A stretch of DNA of 64,000 nt from Geodermatophilus africanus (GCF_900107105.1 NZ_FNOT01000009.1:124001-188000); one strand, 5' to 3'. Positions 19,364 through 28,055 are shown, counted from the first letter of the stretch. Notes: generated from the sequence alone by a model not told the origin. Made by a program: numbers and translations.

Positions 19364-19411
19364 TCGGCGATCTCGTTCGGCTGCCGAGCTCCACACGTGC
19401 GAGATCGCCGA
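19364..19411 (-). terminator. Hairpin between the MerR gene and gcvP
   Basis: A 12-bp perfect stem TCGGCGATCTCG (19364-19375) / CGAGATCGCCGA (19400-19411) with a 24-nt loop. There is no U-tract. The right arm (19396-19412) is identical to 58182-58198, where it again forms a hairpin between two minus-strand genes. It is probably a member of a dispersed hairpin family acting as a terminator or processing site. Confidence 0.5.
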
Positions 19412-19472
19412 GGTCACCGACGGACGAACGAGGGCACCCGCGGCGCCGGTGCCCTCGTGTCGGGGGTCTCCC

Positions 19473-20045
19473 CTAAACGGCGGCGCGGCGGCGACGACGC
19501 GCGGCGAGCTCGTCGTCCGCGGTGTGCACCGGGGCGCCGTCGATGCGCTCGGCGGGCAGCTCGGCGAGCTCACCGGAGAGCTCGCGCAGCGCACCGGAGA
19601 CGGCGATGCCGAAGACGCCCTGCCCGCCGGCGAGCAGGTCGACGACCTCCTCGGCGGAGGTGCACTCGTAGACGGTGGCGCCGTCGGAGAAGAGGGTGAC
19701 GTTGGCGAGGTCCTTGATACCGCGGTTGCGCAGGTGGTCGACGGCCTTGCGGATGTTCTGCAGCGAGACGCCGGTGTCGAGCAGCCGCTTGACGACCTTG
19801 AGGACCAGGATGTCGCGGAACGAGTACAGCCGCTGGGTGCCCGAGCCGGTGGCGCTGCGCACCGACGGGGCGACCAGACCGGTACGGGCCCAGTAGTCGA
19901 GCTGCCTGTAGGTGATGCCGGCAGCGGCACACGCCGTCGGGCCGCGGTACCCGACGAGGTCGCTGTCGACCTCGTCGTAGGACGGCGCGCCCACGGCAGC
20001 GTCGCTGAAGAGCTGACCCTGGGAGCCGTTGCTCTGGTCGCTCAC
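19473..20045 (-). CDS. MerR-family regulator, ResR-like (Rv1830 type)
   Basis: A 190-residue regulator with an N-terminal winged helix-turn-helix of MerR type: GYRGPTACAAAGITYRQLDYWARTGLV and GSGTQRLYSFRDILVLKVVKRLL. A dimerisation helix follows, then a C-terminal domain with TLFSDGATVYECTSAEEVVDLLAGGQGVFGIAV. By sequence style and position between gcvP and the DUF151 gene it corresponds to M. tuberculosis Rv1830 (ResR), a regulator linked to growth and cell-cycle control. The ATG start is clear. The hairpin at 19364-19411 separates it from gcvP. Confidence 0.88.
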   Translation of the reverse strand: MSDQSNGSQGQLFSDAAVGAPSYDEVDSDLVGYRGPTACAAAGITYRQLDYWARTGLVAPSVRSATGSGTQRLYSFRDILVLKVVKRLLDTGVSLQNIRKAVDHLRNRGIKDLANVTLFSDGATVYECTSAEEVVDLLAGGQGVFGIAVSGALRELSGELAELPAERIDGAPVHTADDELAARRRRRAAV

Positions 20046-20434
20046 GTCAGCGTCCTCCTCTGCTCCCGCAGCTGCTGCCGCGGTCCCCCGCGGTGCGGAC
20101 CGGGACTCGGGTCGCTGCAGGTCGGCTGCCGCGTCGGGTCGCAGGTGTCACACCGCTGTTGTTCGCCGACCGTAAGCCGGGCCCTGGGGTGGGTCAACTG
20201 AGGAGGGCGGCGTGTCGCAGCACTCACCCATCAGAGGGGTATCGGCGCACCGCGGCCGCCGCTTGAGCCGGAGGGCCATCGAACCCGCGTTCCCGTCACA
20301 CCAGTCACACCCGCCCCGGCCGCCCCGGCCCTGGCCCCGTCCCGGGGTCGGCGCCGTCCGGAGGCGCACCCCGGGCCTGCGAGGGTGAGGGGACGTGGTC
20401 CGTCACGGAGGCGGTGGGACGAGGGGGTCCGCTC
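20046..20434. repeat. Intergenic region with stop-anchored repeat
   Basis: No gene is supported. The left part is the leader of the MerR gene. Bases 20345-20366 are identical to 8852-8873. The right end (20375-20434) carries CCTGCGAGGGTGAGGGGACGTGGTCC and abuts the stop of the DUF151 gene, where TGA is followed by GAGCGGACCCCC. GTCACACC occurs twice near 20295-20310. Confidence 0.55.
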
Positions 20435-20926
20435 TCAGGCGGAGCCGCCGCCCGAGCCGGAGCCGGCGCCGAAGTCCTCCGGGGAGATCTGGTCGAGGAA
20501 CTCGCGGAACTTCTCGACCTCGTCCTCCTGCTCGTCAGGGATCTCGATGCCGACCTCGTCGAGCAGCTCCTCGGCGCCGTAGATCGGGGCGCCGGTGCGG
20601 ACGGCGAGCGCGACGGCGTCCGACGGGCGGGCGCTGACCACCCGGTCGTCGCCGAAGACCAGCTCGGCGATGTAGATGCCGTCGCGCATCTCGGTGATGT
20701 TGACCGCCTCCAGCGTCGCGCCGAGCACGCGCACGACCTCGCGCAGCAGGTCGTGGGTCATCGGCCGGGCCGGGCGCACGCCCTGCTGCTCGAAGGCGAT
20801 CGCCGCCGCCTCGACCGCGCCGATCCAGATGGGGAGGTATCGCTCGCCCTGCGTCTCCTTGAGCAGCAGGATGGGCTGGTTCCCGGGCAACTCGACTCGG
20901 ACGCCGACGACTCTGAGTTCCTGCAC
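20435..20926 (-). CDS. Bifunctional nuclease family protein (DUF151)
   Basis: A 163-residue protein with the complete DUF151 / BFN domain: LLLKETQGERYLPIWIGAVEAAAIA at about residues 20-45, RPMTHDLLREVV, and SARPSDAVALAVRTGAPIY. A short acidic tail and Gly/Ser linker end the protein. A plant member of this family was reported to have DNase and RNase activity. The actinobacterial role is not established, but the gene is constant in this neighbourhood (Rv1829 equivalent). The stop is immediately followed by a copy of the stop-anchored repeat. Confidence 0.9.
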   Translation of the reverse strand: MQELRVVGVRVELPGNQPILLLKETQGERYLPIWIGAVEAAAIAFEQQGVRPARPMTHDLLREVVRVLGATLEAVNITEMRDGIYIAELVFGDDRVVSARPSDAVALAVRTGAPIYGAEELLDEVGIEIPDEQEDEVEKFREFLDQISPEDFGAGSGSGGGSA

Positions 20927-21048
20927 GGTGGGACTCCCTCAGCTGCGGCCCGGGAACGGGCGGTGGATCGGGACGGGCGGCTGGTGGACGGCGGGTCGGC
21001 GCCGGGGCCGTGGACTCAGTGCCCGGCCCCGACCACGGTACGCCCGAG

Positions 21049-21774
21049 TCAGGGGCGCAGGAGATCCCGCAGGCGTGCCTCCAGCAGCGCACCGTGCAGC
21101 TGGGCGGAGAGGGCGGCGAGCTCGCGGAGCTTCTCGGTGGCCCGGTTGCGGGCCTCCTCCGAGCGGGCCCGCAGCACCGGGGCGACCAGCTGCTCGACCA
21201 GCCCGGCCTCCCGCTCGGCGCCGTTCTGGTAGACCCGCAGGTGCCGCGGCTCGATGCCGTGGCGGGCCAGCCCCGCCGCCGCCCGCGCGATCGGCAGGTC
21301 GGCGGCCGGGTGCCGGCCGTCGGCGTCGGGGGTGAGCAGCCCGAACTGCACGCAGGCGGCCAGCTGCCCGGCCTCCAGCCCGGAGGCCCGCGCGAACTGC
21401 TCGCCGGTCAGGCTGCCGGTGTCGGTGTCCTCCTCGGGCGGCGGCGCGGCCGGGGGCGTGCTGCCGGGCAGCGGCTCGCCCCGGTCGAGCGCCTCGAGGT
21501 GCTCCTTGATGACCCGCAGCGGCAGGTACCGGTCGCGCTGGGCGGCCAGCACGTACCGCAGCCGGGCCACGTCGGCCGAGGAGAACTTCCGGTACCCCGA
21601 CGGCGTGCGCTGGGGGTGCACCAGGTCCTCGGACTCGAGGTACCGGATCTTGCTGATCGAGACGTCGGGGAAGTCCTCGCGCAGCACGTTGAGCACCTCG
21701 CCGATGGTCAGGCGTGGCGCGTGCCGGCCGTCGGGCTCCCCGGCCGCGTCGGCGCGCGAGGGCACCGCGTTCAC
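21049..21774 (-). CDS. ftsR: MerR-family cell-division regulator FtsR
   Basis: A 241-residue regulator. The MerR helix-turn-helix is RLTIGEVLNVLREDFPDVSISKIRYLESEDLV followed by QRTPSGYRKFSSADVARLRYVLAAQRDRYLPL. An Ala/Pro/Glu-rich linker leads to a C-terminal domain (TGEQFARASGLEAGQLAACVQFGLL). It matches the FtsR group (C. glutamicum FtsR, M. tuberculosis Rv1828), activators of ftsZ and cell-division genes. The position directly downstream of garA is the conserved actinobacterial order. The start codon is in MNAVPSRADAAG. Confidence 0.9.
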   Translation of the reverse strand: MNAVPSRADAAGEPDGRHAPRLTIGEVLNVLREDFPDVSISKIRYLESEDLVHPQRTPSGYRKFSSADVARLRYVLAAQRDRYLPLRVIKEHLEALDRGEPLPGSTPPAAPPPEEDTDTGSLTGEQFARASGLEAGQLAACVQFGLLTPDADGRHPAADLPIARAAAGLARHGIEPRHLRVYQNGAEREAGLVEQLVAPVLRARSEEARNRATEKLRELAALSAQLHGALLEARLRDLLRP

Positions 21775-21826
21775 GCCGCCGTCCGTGCCGTCGGCACCGT
21801 CCCCGTCCCCGTGGCCGCGCGCCGGA

Positions 21827-22339
21827 TCACACGCCGGCGGGCTCGCCCGTGCGCGGACCGGTCAGGTAGACGAGGCGGAACTTGCCGATCTGGACCTCGT
21901 CGCCCCCGGCCAGCGTCGCGACGTCGACCGGCTCGCGGTTGACGTAGGTGCCGTTGAGGCTGCCGACGTCGTGCACGGAGAAGCCGCCACCCTCGCGGTG
22001 GAACTCCACGTGCCGGCGGCTGACGGTCACGTCGTCGAGGAAGATGTCGCTGTCGGGGTGCCGGCCGGCGGTGGTGACGTCCTGGTCGAGCAGGAAGCGG
22101 CTGCCGGCGTTCGGGCCGCGCTTGACGACGAGCAGGGCCGAGCCCGCAGGCAGCGACTCAACCGCGCCGGCGTGGGCGTCTGCCTCGGTGACCTCGGGCG
22201 TCTCCGCGGAGTCCTCGCCACCCACCTTGGGGATGACGCTGGTGGACTCGCCGATCCGCTCCTGGGACAGCGCCGCACCGCACTGCGCGCAGAAGCGACT
22301 GCCCTCGGGGTTGTTGTGGCCACAGCGAGTGCAGTGCAC
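21827..22339 (-). CDS. garA: GarA/OdhI-type FHA-domain regulator
   Basis: A 170-residue phospho-dependent inhibitor. In relatives the unphosphorylated protein inhibits 2-oxoglutarate dehydrogenase and regulates glutamate metabolism, and a PknB/PknG-type kinase switches it off. An N-terminal zinc ribbon (CTRCGHNNPEGSRFCAQCG) is followed by GESTSVIPK, in the position of the phosphorylated ETTSVF motif of GarA but with Ser and Ile substitutions. The FHA domain has GRHPDSDIFLDDVTVSRRH and VGSLNGTYVNREPVD. I chose the GTG of VHCTRC, which follows GGAGGAGAC. A longer ORF upstream has no RBS. Confidence 0.92.
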   Translation of the reverse strand: MHCTRCGHNNPEGSRFCAQCGAALSQERIGESTSVIPKVGGEDSAETPEVTEADAHAGAVESLPAGSALLVVKRGPNAGSRFLLDQDVTTAGRHPDSDIFLDDVTVSRRHVEFHREGGGFSVHDVGSLNGTYVNREPVDVATLAGGDEVQIGKFRLVYLTGPRTGEPAGV

Positions 22340-22615
22340 GTCTGTCTCCTCCGGTGCAGGGGGTGGCACCGCCGCGGACCTGGGATGTGGCCGCGGGCGG
22401 CCGGCGGACGGCGGGCCGGACGGCCCGTCGCGGGTCGGTCGCCGCGTCGAGCGCGGCGGGCCGTGGGTCATGGAACCAGCGGCCGACCCGAGGGTCAACC
22501 GAACGTACAGGGTGAGGCTCAGCGGTCACTCGGCGGGCTCCGCGGCGCCCCGGACGGCAGCATAGTGACCGGTGCCGGGGCCTGGGGGGCGGCTGGTGCG
22601 GACCCGCCGCGCGGG

Positions 22616-23020
22616 TCAGCTCGCGTCCACCAGGGCCTGGTAGGCGGCCGCGTCCATCAGCTCCGCGGTCGGGTCGCTGCCCTCCCCCGCGACGGTGATC
22701 TCGACCAGCCACCCGGCCCCGTAGGGGTCGGCGTTGATGGTGTCGGGCGCGTCGGTGAGGGCCTCGTTGACCGCGGCGACGACGCCGGCGACGGGCGCGT
22801 AGACGTCGGAGACCGACTTGGTCGACTCGACCTCGCCGATCGCGTTGCCGGGCGTGACCTCGGTGCCGACCTCGGGCAGCTGGACGAAGACGATGTCCCC
22901 CAGCGCGTCCTGGGCGTGGTCGGTGATGCCGACCCGCACGACGGCGCCCTCGCCCCCACCCGGCTGCAGCAGGGCCCACTCGTGCTGCTCGGTGTAGCGG
23001 CGGTCGTCGGGCGTGGTCAT
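22616..23020 (-). CDS. gcvH: Glycine cleavage system H protein
   Basis: A 134-residue lipoyl carrier protein that shuttles the aminomethyl group between GcvP, GcvT and Lpd. The lipoylation site is the Lys in GEVESTKSVSDVYAP. The N-terminal YTEQHEWALL and the central GITDHAQDALGDIVFVQLPEVG are diagnostic. The length is normal. The gene lies between the DUF881 gene and garA, separated from garA by about 275 bp, and has its own clear ATG. That 275-bp region contains a TATGCT -10-like hexamer on the minus strand near 22560 that could drive garA. Confidence 0.94.
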   Translation of the reverse strand: MTTPDDRRYTEQHEWALLQPGGGEGAVVRVGITDHAQDALGDIVFVQLPEVGTEVTPGNAIGEVESTKSVSDVYAPVAGVVAAVNEALTDAPDTINADPYGAGWLVEITVAGEGSDPTAELMDAAAYQALVDAS

Positions 23021-23065
23021 GCGGCGGCTCCTCGTCGGGGACGGAGGCGGGGGTCCGGCACGGCG

Positions 23066-23944
23066 TCAGTCGCCGGCGTCGGTGTCGGGCTGAGCGTATT
23101 GAGGCCGGTCCAACTGCCGCAACGCGTCGACGACGACGGTCTCGGACTGCTCGATGTCGACGGTGCCGCCCTGGCGGCCGACCCGGTCGACGACGCCGCC
23201 GGGGATGTTCATCGCCGTCTCCAGGTCCTGCGGCGAGCCGATGACCCGGATCTCGTAGGGGCTGTCGACCTCGCTGCCCTCGACCCGCAGTTGCCCGGGC
23301 TCGCCGGTGACCGCCGTCGACACCCCGACACGGACCCCGTCGATCTGCATCGTCTCCGCGCCGGCGCCGCGCAGCTCCTGGACGGCGTCGAGCAGGTCGG
23401 CGACGCGCACCCGGCCCTCCGGGTCGCGGATGATCATGAGCAGCCCCGGGCCCTGGGCGGCGACGGTGCCGTTGAGGATGCCCAGGGCCTCGGCGCGCTC
23501 CTGGGTCTCCTGCAGCGCGGCCGCGGACTGGCTGTCGTCGCTGTTGAGCTGGCGCAGCGCGGTCCGCTGGTCGGCGATCTGCGCGCGCAGCCGGTCCTCG
23601 CGGGCGTCGAGGTCGTCGAGGATGCGGACGAGGTCCTCCTCGCGGAGGGCCGAGTAGTCCTCCCCCGTCCCGGTGGTGCGCACCTGGACGGCGAAGGCGA
23701 ACCCGAGCAGCAGGGTGAGGACGCCGATCAGCGCGGCGGCCAGCGGGTCGCGCCGGCGGCGGAGCCGCGCCAGCGGCCCGAGGGCGGCGGGTTGCTCGGG
23801 CGGGGACGCCGGGGGTGCGGCCTCCGCGGCGGGCGGCCCGGGGTCGGCGACGGGCGCCTCCTCCGGCGGCGGGGCCGGCCGGGCGCCGGCGCCGTCGTCG
23901 GGCGCCTCGTCGGGCCCGGGACCCGGGCGTGGCTGCTCGCTCAT
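23066..23944 (-). CDS. DUF881 membrane protein (second copy)
   Basis: A 292-residue protein. A Pro/Ala/Glu-rich cytosolic N-terminus of about 75 residues is followed by one TM helix (PLAAALIGVLTLLLGFAFAVQV) and a coiled coil (DLVRILDDLDAREDRLRAQI). The DUF881 extracytoplasmic domain contains GPGLLMIIRDPEGRVRVADLLDAVQELR and YEIRVIGSPQDLETAMNIPGG. The start ATG overlaps the TGA of the DUF1290 gene (ATGA). It forms a DUF881-DUF1290-DUF881 set also seen in mycobacteria. The function is unknown; a role at the division site has been suggested for the neighbourhood and is not shown here. Confidence 0.88.
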   Translation of the reverse strand: MSEQPRPGPGPDEAPDDGAGARPAPPPEEAPVADPGPPAAEAAPPASPPEQPAALGPLARLRRRRDPLAAALIGVLTLLLGFAFAVQVRTTGTGEDYSALREEDLVRILDDLDAREDRLRAQIADQRTALRQLNSDDSQSAAALQETQERAEALGILNGTVAAQGPGLLMIIRDPEGRVRVADLLDAVQELRGAGAETMQIDGVRVGVSTAVTGEPGQLRVEGSEVDSPYEIRVIGSPQDLETAMNIPGGVVDRVGRQGGTVDIEQSETVVVDALRQLDRPQYAQPDTDAGD

Positions 23945-24273
23945 GCCCGGAACACGTGCCGGCGGATGGCCGCGGCGTTGCCGAAGATGCGGATGCCGAG
24001 GACAACGACCACCGCGGTGGACAGCTGCGCGCCGACGCCGAGCTGGTCGCCGAGGAACACCACGAGCGCGGCGACCACGACGTTGGACACGAACGAGATG
24101 ACGAACACCTTCGCGTCGAAGATCCCGTCGAGGCGGGCACGGAAGCCGCCGAAGACCGCGTCGAGGGCGGCGACCACGGCGATCGGCAGGTAGGGCTGCA
24201 GCCACAGCGGCACGGTGGGGTCGAACAGCAGGCCGAGCGCGATGCCGATGGCCAGGCCGAGGATGGGGATCAC
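23941..24273 (-). CDS. sbp: Small basic protein family (DUF1290) membrane protein
   Basis: A 110-residue membrane protein with three TM helices: VIPILGLAIGIALGLLF, YLPIAVVAALDAVFGGFRARL and VFVISFVSNVVVAALVVFLGDQLG. The segment DAVFGGFRARLDGIFDAKVFV is the DUF1290 hallmark; Sbp of Bacillus, next to ftsZ, is the named member. The GTG start is 2 bp after the upstream TGA. The 3' end overlaps the following DUF881 start. It is sandwiched between two DUF881 proteins, which suggests that they form one complex. Confidence 0.9.
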   Translation of the reverse strand: MIPILGLAIGIALGLLFDPTVPLWLQPYLPIAVVAALDAVFGGFRARLDGIFDAKVFVISFVSNVVVAALVVFLGDQLGVGAQLSTAVVVVLGIRIFGNAAAIRRHVFRA

Positions 24274-24275
24274 GG

Positions 24276-25199
24276 TCAGCCCCCCGGCGCGGGCTCGGGG
24301 GCCGGGGCGGGCGGCACCTCGGACACCGGGACGGCCGAGCGGAGCTCGGGTGGGCTCCCGACGGGCAGGGACAGCTCGTCCTCCTGGGCGAACTCGAAGC
24401 GCAGTCCGTAGGTCTCGGAGATGACGGCGAGCGCGCCGACCTCGGGGCTGGCGAGGAACCGGCCGCGCAGCGTGGCGGGGTCGCCGACCGCGCTCACCAG
24501 GTAGGGGTTGGTGACCGGCCGGAAGTCGACGAGGACCGCCTCGCCGGCGAAGCGGATCGCCGTCGTCGGCCCGAGCCGCTGGCCGTTGATGCTGACCGCC
24601 TCGGCGCCGGCCGCCCAGAGCGCGTTGACCACCAGCTGCAGGTCGCCGTCGCGCACCTGCCCCCGGGGGTCGGCCTCCGCCGTCCCGCCGACCGGGTCCT
24701 CGTCGGCGTCGGGCTCGGCGTCGGCGAGGGTGACCAGCAGGCCCGGGCCGCTCACCGGGAGCGCCCCGGCGGCGAGCTCGGCGTCCTCGAGCCGGTCGAG
24801 GGCGCGCTGCCCGACGACGGTGGCGGCGAGCGCGGCGTCGCGGGCGGCGGTGACGTCGGCGCGCAGCGCCTCGAGGTCGGCGGCGAGCCCGTCGGTGGTC
24901 TCCGACTCCCCCTCGACCTCGGCGACCAGCGTCGCGCGCACCTGCTCGCGGCCCTGGGCGCCGGCCGCGGCCTGGTCGTAGGTGACCGCGAGCAGGACGC
25001 CGGCGACGGCCATCACCGCGGCGACGGCCGGTGCCCCCCGGCTCCACCGCCGGGGCGGCGGGGCCGGTTCCCCCGCGGCGCGCGCCTCCCTGGCCCGGGC
25101 GGCCTGGGCGTAGGCGGGGTCGAGGGTCTCGGCCAGCACCTGGTCGAGCAGCGAGGCGCCCAGCGAGCGTGGTCCCCCGCCGCGCTGCACCGTGGTCAC
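24276..25199 (-). CDS. DUF881 membrane protein (first copy)
   Basis: A 307-residue paralogue of the gene two positions downstream. A cytosolic N-terminus (LGASLLDQVLAETLDPAYAQAARAR) precedes one TM helix (APAVAAVMAVAGVLLAVTY), a coiled coil of about 60 residues, and a DUF881 domain with VSGPGLLVTLADAEPD, DLQLVVNALWAAGAEAVSINGQRLG and NPYLVSAVGDPATLRGRFLASPEVG. The start GTG overlaps the stop of the pgsA-like gene (GTGA). It is the longer of the two copies, with an Asp/Glu/Pro insertion in the domain. Function unknown. Confidence 0.88.
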   Translation of the reverse strand: MTTVQRGGGPRSLGASLLDQVLAETLDPAYAQAARAREARAAGEPAPPPRRWSRGAPAVAAVMAVAGVLLAVTYDQAAAGAQGREQVRATLVAEVEGESETTDGLAADLEALRADVTAARDAALAATVVGQRALDRLEDAELAAGALPVSGPGLLVTLADAEPDADEDPVGGTAEADPRGQVRDGDLQLVVNALWAAGAEAVSINGQRLGPTTAIRFAGEAVLVDFRPVTNPYLVSAVGDPATLRGRFLASPEVGALAVISETYGLRFEFAQEDELSLPVGSPPELRSAVPVSEVPPAPAPEPAPGG

Positions 25200-25846
25200 G
25201 GCGCGGCCCCGGCCGACCGGTCGGCCCGGACCAGCCCGGCGACCTGGACGACGTAGAAGACGCCGGCGAGGAGGTAGAGGGCGCTGCCCCACACGGTCAG
25301 CGCCCATGCCACGGGCGCCGTGACGGCCGCGACCGGGCCGTCGCCGTCGGCGAGCAGCAGCAGCGGGAAGGCGTAGAGCAGGATGAACGTGGCCGCCTTG
25401 CCCAGGTAGTGCACCTGCAGCGGCGGGTAGCCGTGGGCGCGCAGCACCATGAGCGCCAGGCCCAGCACCAGCTCGCGGCCGACCAGGACGGCGACCAGCC
25501 ACAGCGGGACGACGTCGCGCAGCACGAAGGCGATCAGCGTGGCGACGATGTAGAGCCGGTCGGCGGCCGGGTCGAGCAGCGCCCCCAGCCGGCTGGACTG
25601 CCCCAGCGCCCGGGCCAGCTTGCCGTCGGCCCAGTCGGTGGCGCCGGAGACCATGAGCACGACCACGGCCCAGCCGTCGGCCTGCGGCCCGAGCAGCAGC
25701 CACAGGAACAGGGGCACGCCGAGCAGCCGCAGCACCGAGAGCGCGTTGGGCAGCGTCCAGACCCGGTCGGGCAGCACGTTGCGGTCGGACACCACCGACG
25801 CCCGCCGGGCCGAGGCTGCGGCCGACGGCCCGTTGGACGACGTCAC
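25196..25846 (-). CDS. pgsA: CDP-alcohol phosphatidyltransferase family protein
   Basis: A 216-residue membrane enzyme of the CDP-alcohol phosphatidyltransferase family. It carries the catalytic signature D-x2-D-G-x2-A-R-x8-G-x3-D-x3-D, visible as DWADGKLARALGQSSRLGALLDPAADR at about residues 66-92, and about six TM helices. By position it equals Rv1822 (PgsA2), which has been annotated as a phosphatidylglycerophosphate or cardiolipin-type synthase; the acceptor alcohol cannot be decided here. I chose the GTG of VTSSNGPS, which follows GGAGG; a longer frame exists. The gene is the first of the DUF881 operon. Confidence 0.85.
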   Translation of the reverse strand: MTSSNGPSAAASARRASVVSDRNVLPDRVWTLPNALSVLRLLGVPLFLWLLLGPQADGWAVVVLMVSGATDWADGKLARALGQSSRLGALLDPAADRLYIVATLIAFVLRDVVPLWLVAVLVGRELVLGLALMVLRAHGYPPLQVHYLGKAATFILLYAFPLLLLADGDGPVAAVTAPVAWALTVWGSALYLLAGVFYVVQVAGLVRADRSAGAAP

Positions 25847-25980
25847 GACACCTCCGCACCCGCTGGACACCGGCTCCCGAGGCTAGTGTCCCGCGCCGAC
25901 ACTCCCCGGGGGGGCGCACCGGCAGCCCACGGCCACCCCCCGCCGCTCGCAGGCTCGCGGGGGGCAGGGGGGTCCTTTCG
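25847..25980. repeat. Leader region and stop-anchored repeat
   Basis: The right part (25916-25980) is a copy of the stop-anchored repeat. The TGA of the EF-G-like gene is followed by CGAAAGGACCCCCCTGCC and then GCGAGCCTGCGAGCGGCGGG. It separates the EF-G-like gene from the pgsA operon on the same strand. Confidence 0.55.
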
Positions 25981-28050
25981 TCAGGCCGGGACGGCGGTGA
26001 GCGACGCGGGCGCCGGTTCGTACCCCAGCGGGCGGCGGGTGAAGCTGCCGGTGCCGTGGGAGACCGAGCGCAGCGCCCCGGCGTAGCCGAGCAGCTCGAC
26101 CTCGGGCACCTCGGCGCGCACCGTCGTCCGGTCGCGCTCGGGGTCGGCGTCGCTGCCGGTGACCCGCGCCCGCCGTCCGGACAGGTCGCTCATCACGGCA
26201 CCGACGTACTCCCCCGGCACCGCCACCTGCACCTCGCACCACGGCTCGAGCACCCGGGTGCCGGCCGCCCCGGCCGCTTCGCGCAGCGCCAGCGCGCCGG
26301 CGGCCTGGAACGCCGCGTCGGAGGAGTCGACCGAGTGCGCCTTGCCGTCGACGAGGGTGACGTGGACGTCGACGATCGGGCGGTCGCCGCTGACGCCGCG
26401 CTCGGCCTGGGTCCGGATGCCCTTCTCCACGCTGCCGTGGAACTGGCTGGGCACGGTGCCGCCGACGATGCGCTGCTCGAAGACGACGCCGGAGCCGGGC
26501 GGCCCGGGCTCGGCCTCGACCACCACGACCGCGTACTGGCCGTGCCCGCCGGACTGCTTGACGTGCCGGCCGGTGACCCGCGCCGACCCGGCGAGGGTCT
26601 CCACCATGGGCACCCGCACCGGGACGGTGTTGACCGCGACGCCGTGCCGGGTGCGCAGCCGTTCCAGCAGCACCTCGGTGTGCGCCTCCCCGACGCACCA
26701 GAGCAGCAGCTGCCCGGTGTCGGGACGGCGCTCGAGCCGCACCGTCGGGTCCTCGGCGACCAGCCGGGACAGGGCCGTGGCGAGCCGGTCCTCGTCGGCC
26801 CGGGACGCGGCCTCCACCGCGACCGGCAGCTGCGGTGTGGGCAGGTCCCACGGCGGGACCAGCCGCGGGTCGTCGGTCGAGGAGAGCGTGTCGCCGGTCT
26901 CGGCCGCGGTGAGCCGGGCGACGGCGCAGATGTCGCCCGCCGGGCAGGCCCCGACCGGGCGGAGGGTCGCGCCCAGCGGCGAGCTCACCGCGCCGATCCG
27001 CTCGTCGACGTCGTGGTCGGGGTGCCCGCGGTCGGCCATGCCGTGCCCGGAGACGTGCACCGGGGTGTCCGGCCGCAGCGTGCCGGAGAAGACACGGACC
27101 AGGGAGACGCGGCCGAGGTAGGGGTCGGTCGTCGTCTTGACCACCTCGGCGACCAGCGGGCCGTCCGGGTCGCAGGACAGCGGCGGCGCCGGCCTGCCGT
27201 CGGGGCGGGTGACCGGCGGGCAGCCGTGCTCCATCGGGCACGGGAAGCCGTTCACCAGCAGGTAGAGCAGCGAGTCGAGGCCGACGCCCTGGAGCGGGGC
27301 GGCGCAGAGCACGGGGTGGAAGTGGCCGCGCGCGACCGCGGTCTCCAGGTCGCTCATCAGGTCGCCCTGGACCAGCTCGTCGCCGGCGAGGTAGCGCTCC
27401 ATGAGCGCCTCGTCCTCGCTCTCGCCGATGATGCCCTCGATCAGCTCGCTGCGGAGCCGGTCGGCGTCCGGGGCCTCGGCGCCGGGCTGCAGCAGGTTGA
27501 CCACCCCGGAGACGCTGCCGTCCGGGCCGCGGTCGACGAGGTGGACGGGGTAGACGCCCGTGCCGAGCATCGTCTGGCACAGCCGGACGGTCTCCTCGAC
27601 GTCGGCCCGGGCGCGGTCGAGCTGGGTGATGACCACCGCGCGCGGCATGCCGACCGCCGCGCACTCCTCCCACAGCTGCACGGTGCCCGCGTCGACGCCG
27701 TTGACCGCGGAGACGACGAAGAGCGCGGCGTCGGCCGCGCGCAGCCCGGCCCGCAGCTCGCCGACGAAGTCCGGGGAGCCCGGGGTGTCGAGCAGGGTGA
27801 TGCGGTGCCCGTCGTGCTCGACGGTGGCCACGCCGAGCGAGACCGAGCGCTGCTGGCGGACCTCCACCTCCTCGCTGTCGAGGCAGGTGGTGCCGTCCTC
27901 GACCCGGCCGGCGCGGGTCAGCGTGCCGGTGGCGACCAGCAGCGCCTCGGCGAGGGTGGTCTTGCCCGCGGCCGCGTGGCCCACCAGGGCCACGTTCCGG
28001 ACCTTGTCCGCCGGCCGCGGGCCGGGTGCGGCGACGGTCTCCTTGGCCAC
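25981..28050 (-). CDS. fusA2: EF-G-like translational GTPase (EF-G2 type)
   Basis: A 689-residue paralogue of elongation factor G. G1 is GHAAAGKTTL, G3 is DTPGSPDF, and G4 is TQLD instead of the usual NKxD. Domain II (YLGRVSLVRVFSGTL), domain IV (PSQFHGSVEKGIRTQAERG) and domain V (EPWCEVQVAVPGEYVGAVMSDLSGRR) are present. Actinobacterial EF-G2 proteins of this type do not replace EF-G and have no settled role; ribosome-related stress functions are possible. The altered G4 may affect guanine specificity. I chose the GTG at VAKETVAAPG, 5 bp after the DUF1918 stop. Homologues begin near KVRNVALVGHAAAGK. Confidence 0.86.
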   Translation of the reverse strand: MAKETVAAPGPRPADKVRNVALVGHAAAGKTTLAEALLVATGTLTRAGRVEDGTTCLDSEEVEVRQQRSVSLGVATVEHDGHRITLLDTPGSPDFVGELRAGLRAADAALFVVSAVNGVDAGTVQLWEECAAVGMPRAVVITQLDRARADVEETVRLCQTMLGTGVYPVHLVDRGPDGSVSGVVNLLQPGAEAPDADRLRSELIEGIIGESEDEALMERYLAGDELVQGDLMSDLETAVARGHFHPVLCAAPLQGVGLDSLLYLLVNGFPCPMEHGCPPVTRPDGRPAPPLSCDPDGPLVAEVVKTTTDPYLGRVSLVRVFSGTLRPDTPVHVSGHGMADRGHPDHDVDERIGAVSSPLGATLRPVGACPAGDICAVARLTAAETGDTLSSTDDPRLVPPWDLPTPQLPVAVEAASRADEDRLATALSRLVAEDPTVRLERRPDTGQLLLWCVGEAHTEVLLERLRTRHGVAVNTVPVRVPMVETLAGSARVTGRHVKQSGGHGQYAVVVVEAEPGPPGSGVVFEQRIVGGTVPSQFHGSVEKGIRTQAERGVSGDRPIVDVHVTLVDGKAHSVDSSDAAFQAAGALALREAAGAAGTRVLEPWCEVQVAVPGEYVGAVMSDLSGRRARVTGSDADPERDRTTVRAEVPEVELLGYAGALRSVSHGTGSFTRRPLGYEPAPASLTAVPA

Positions 28051-28055
28051 GCCGC

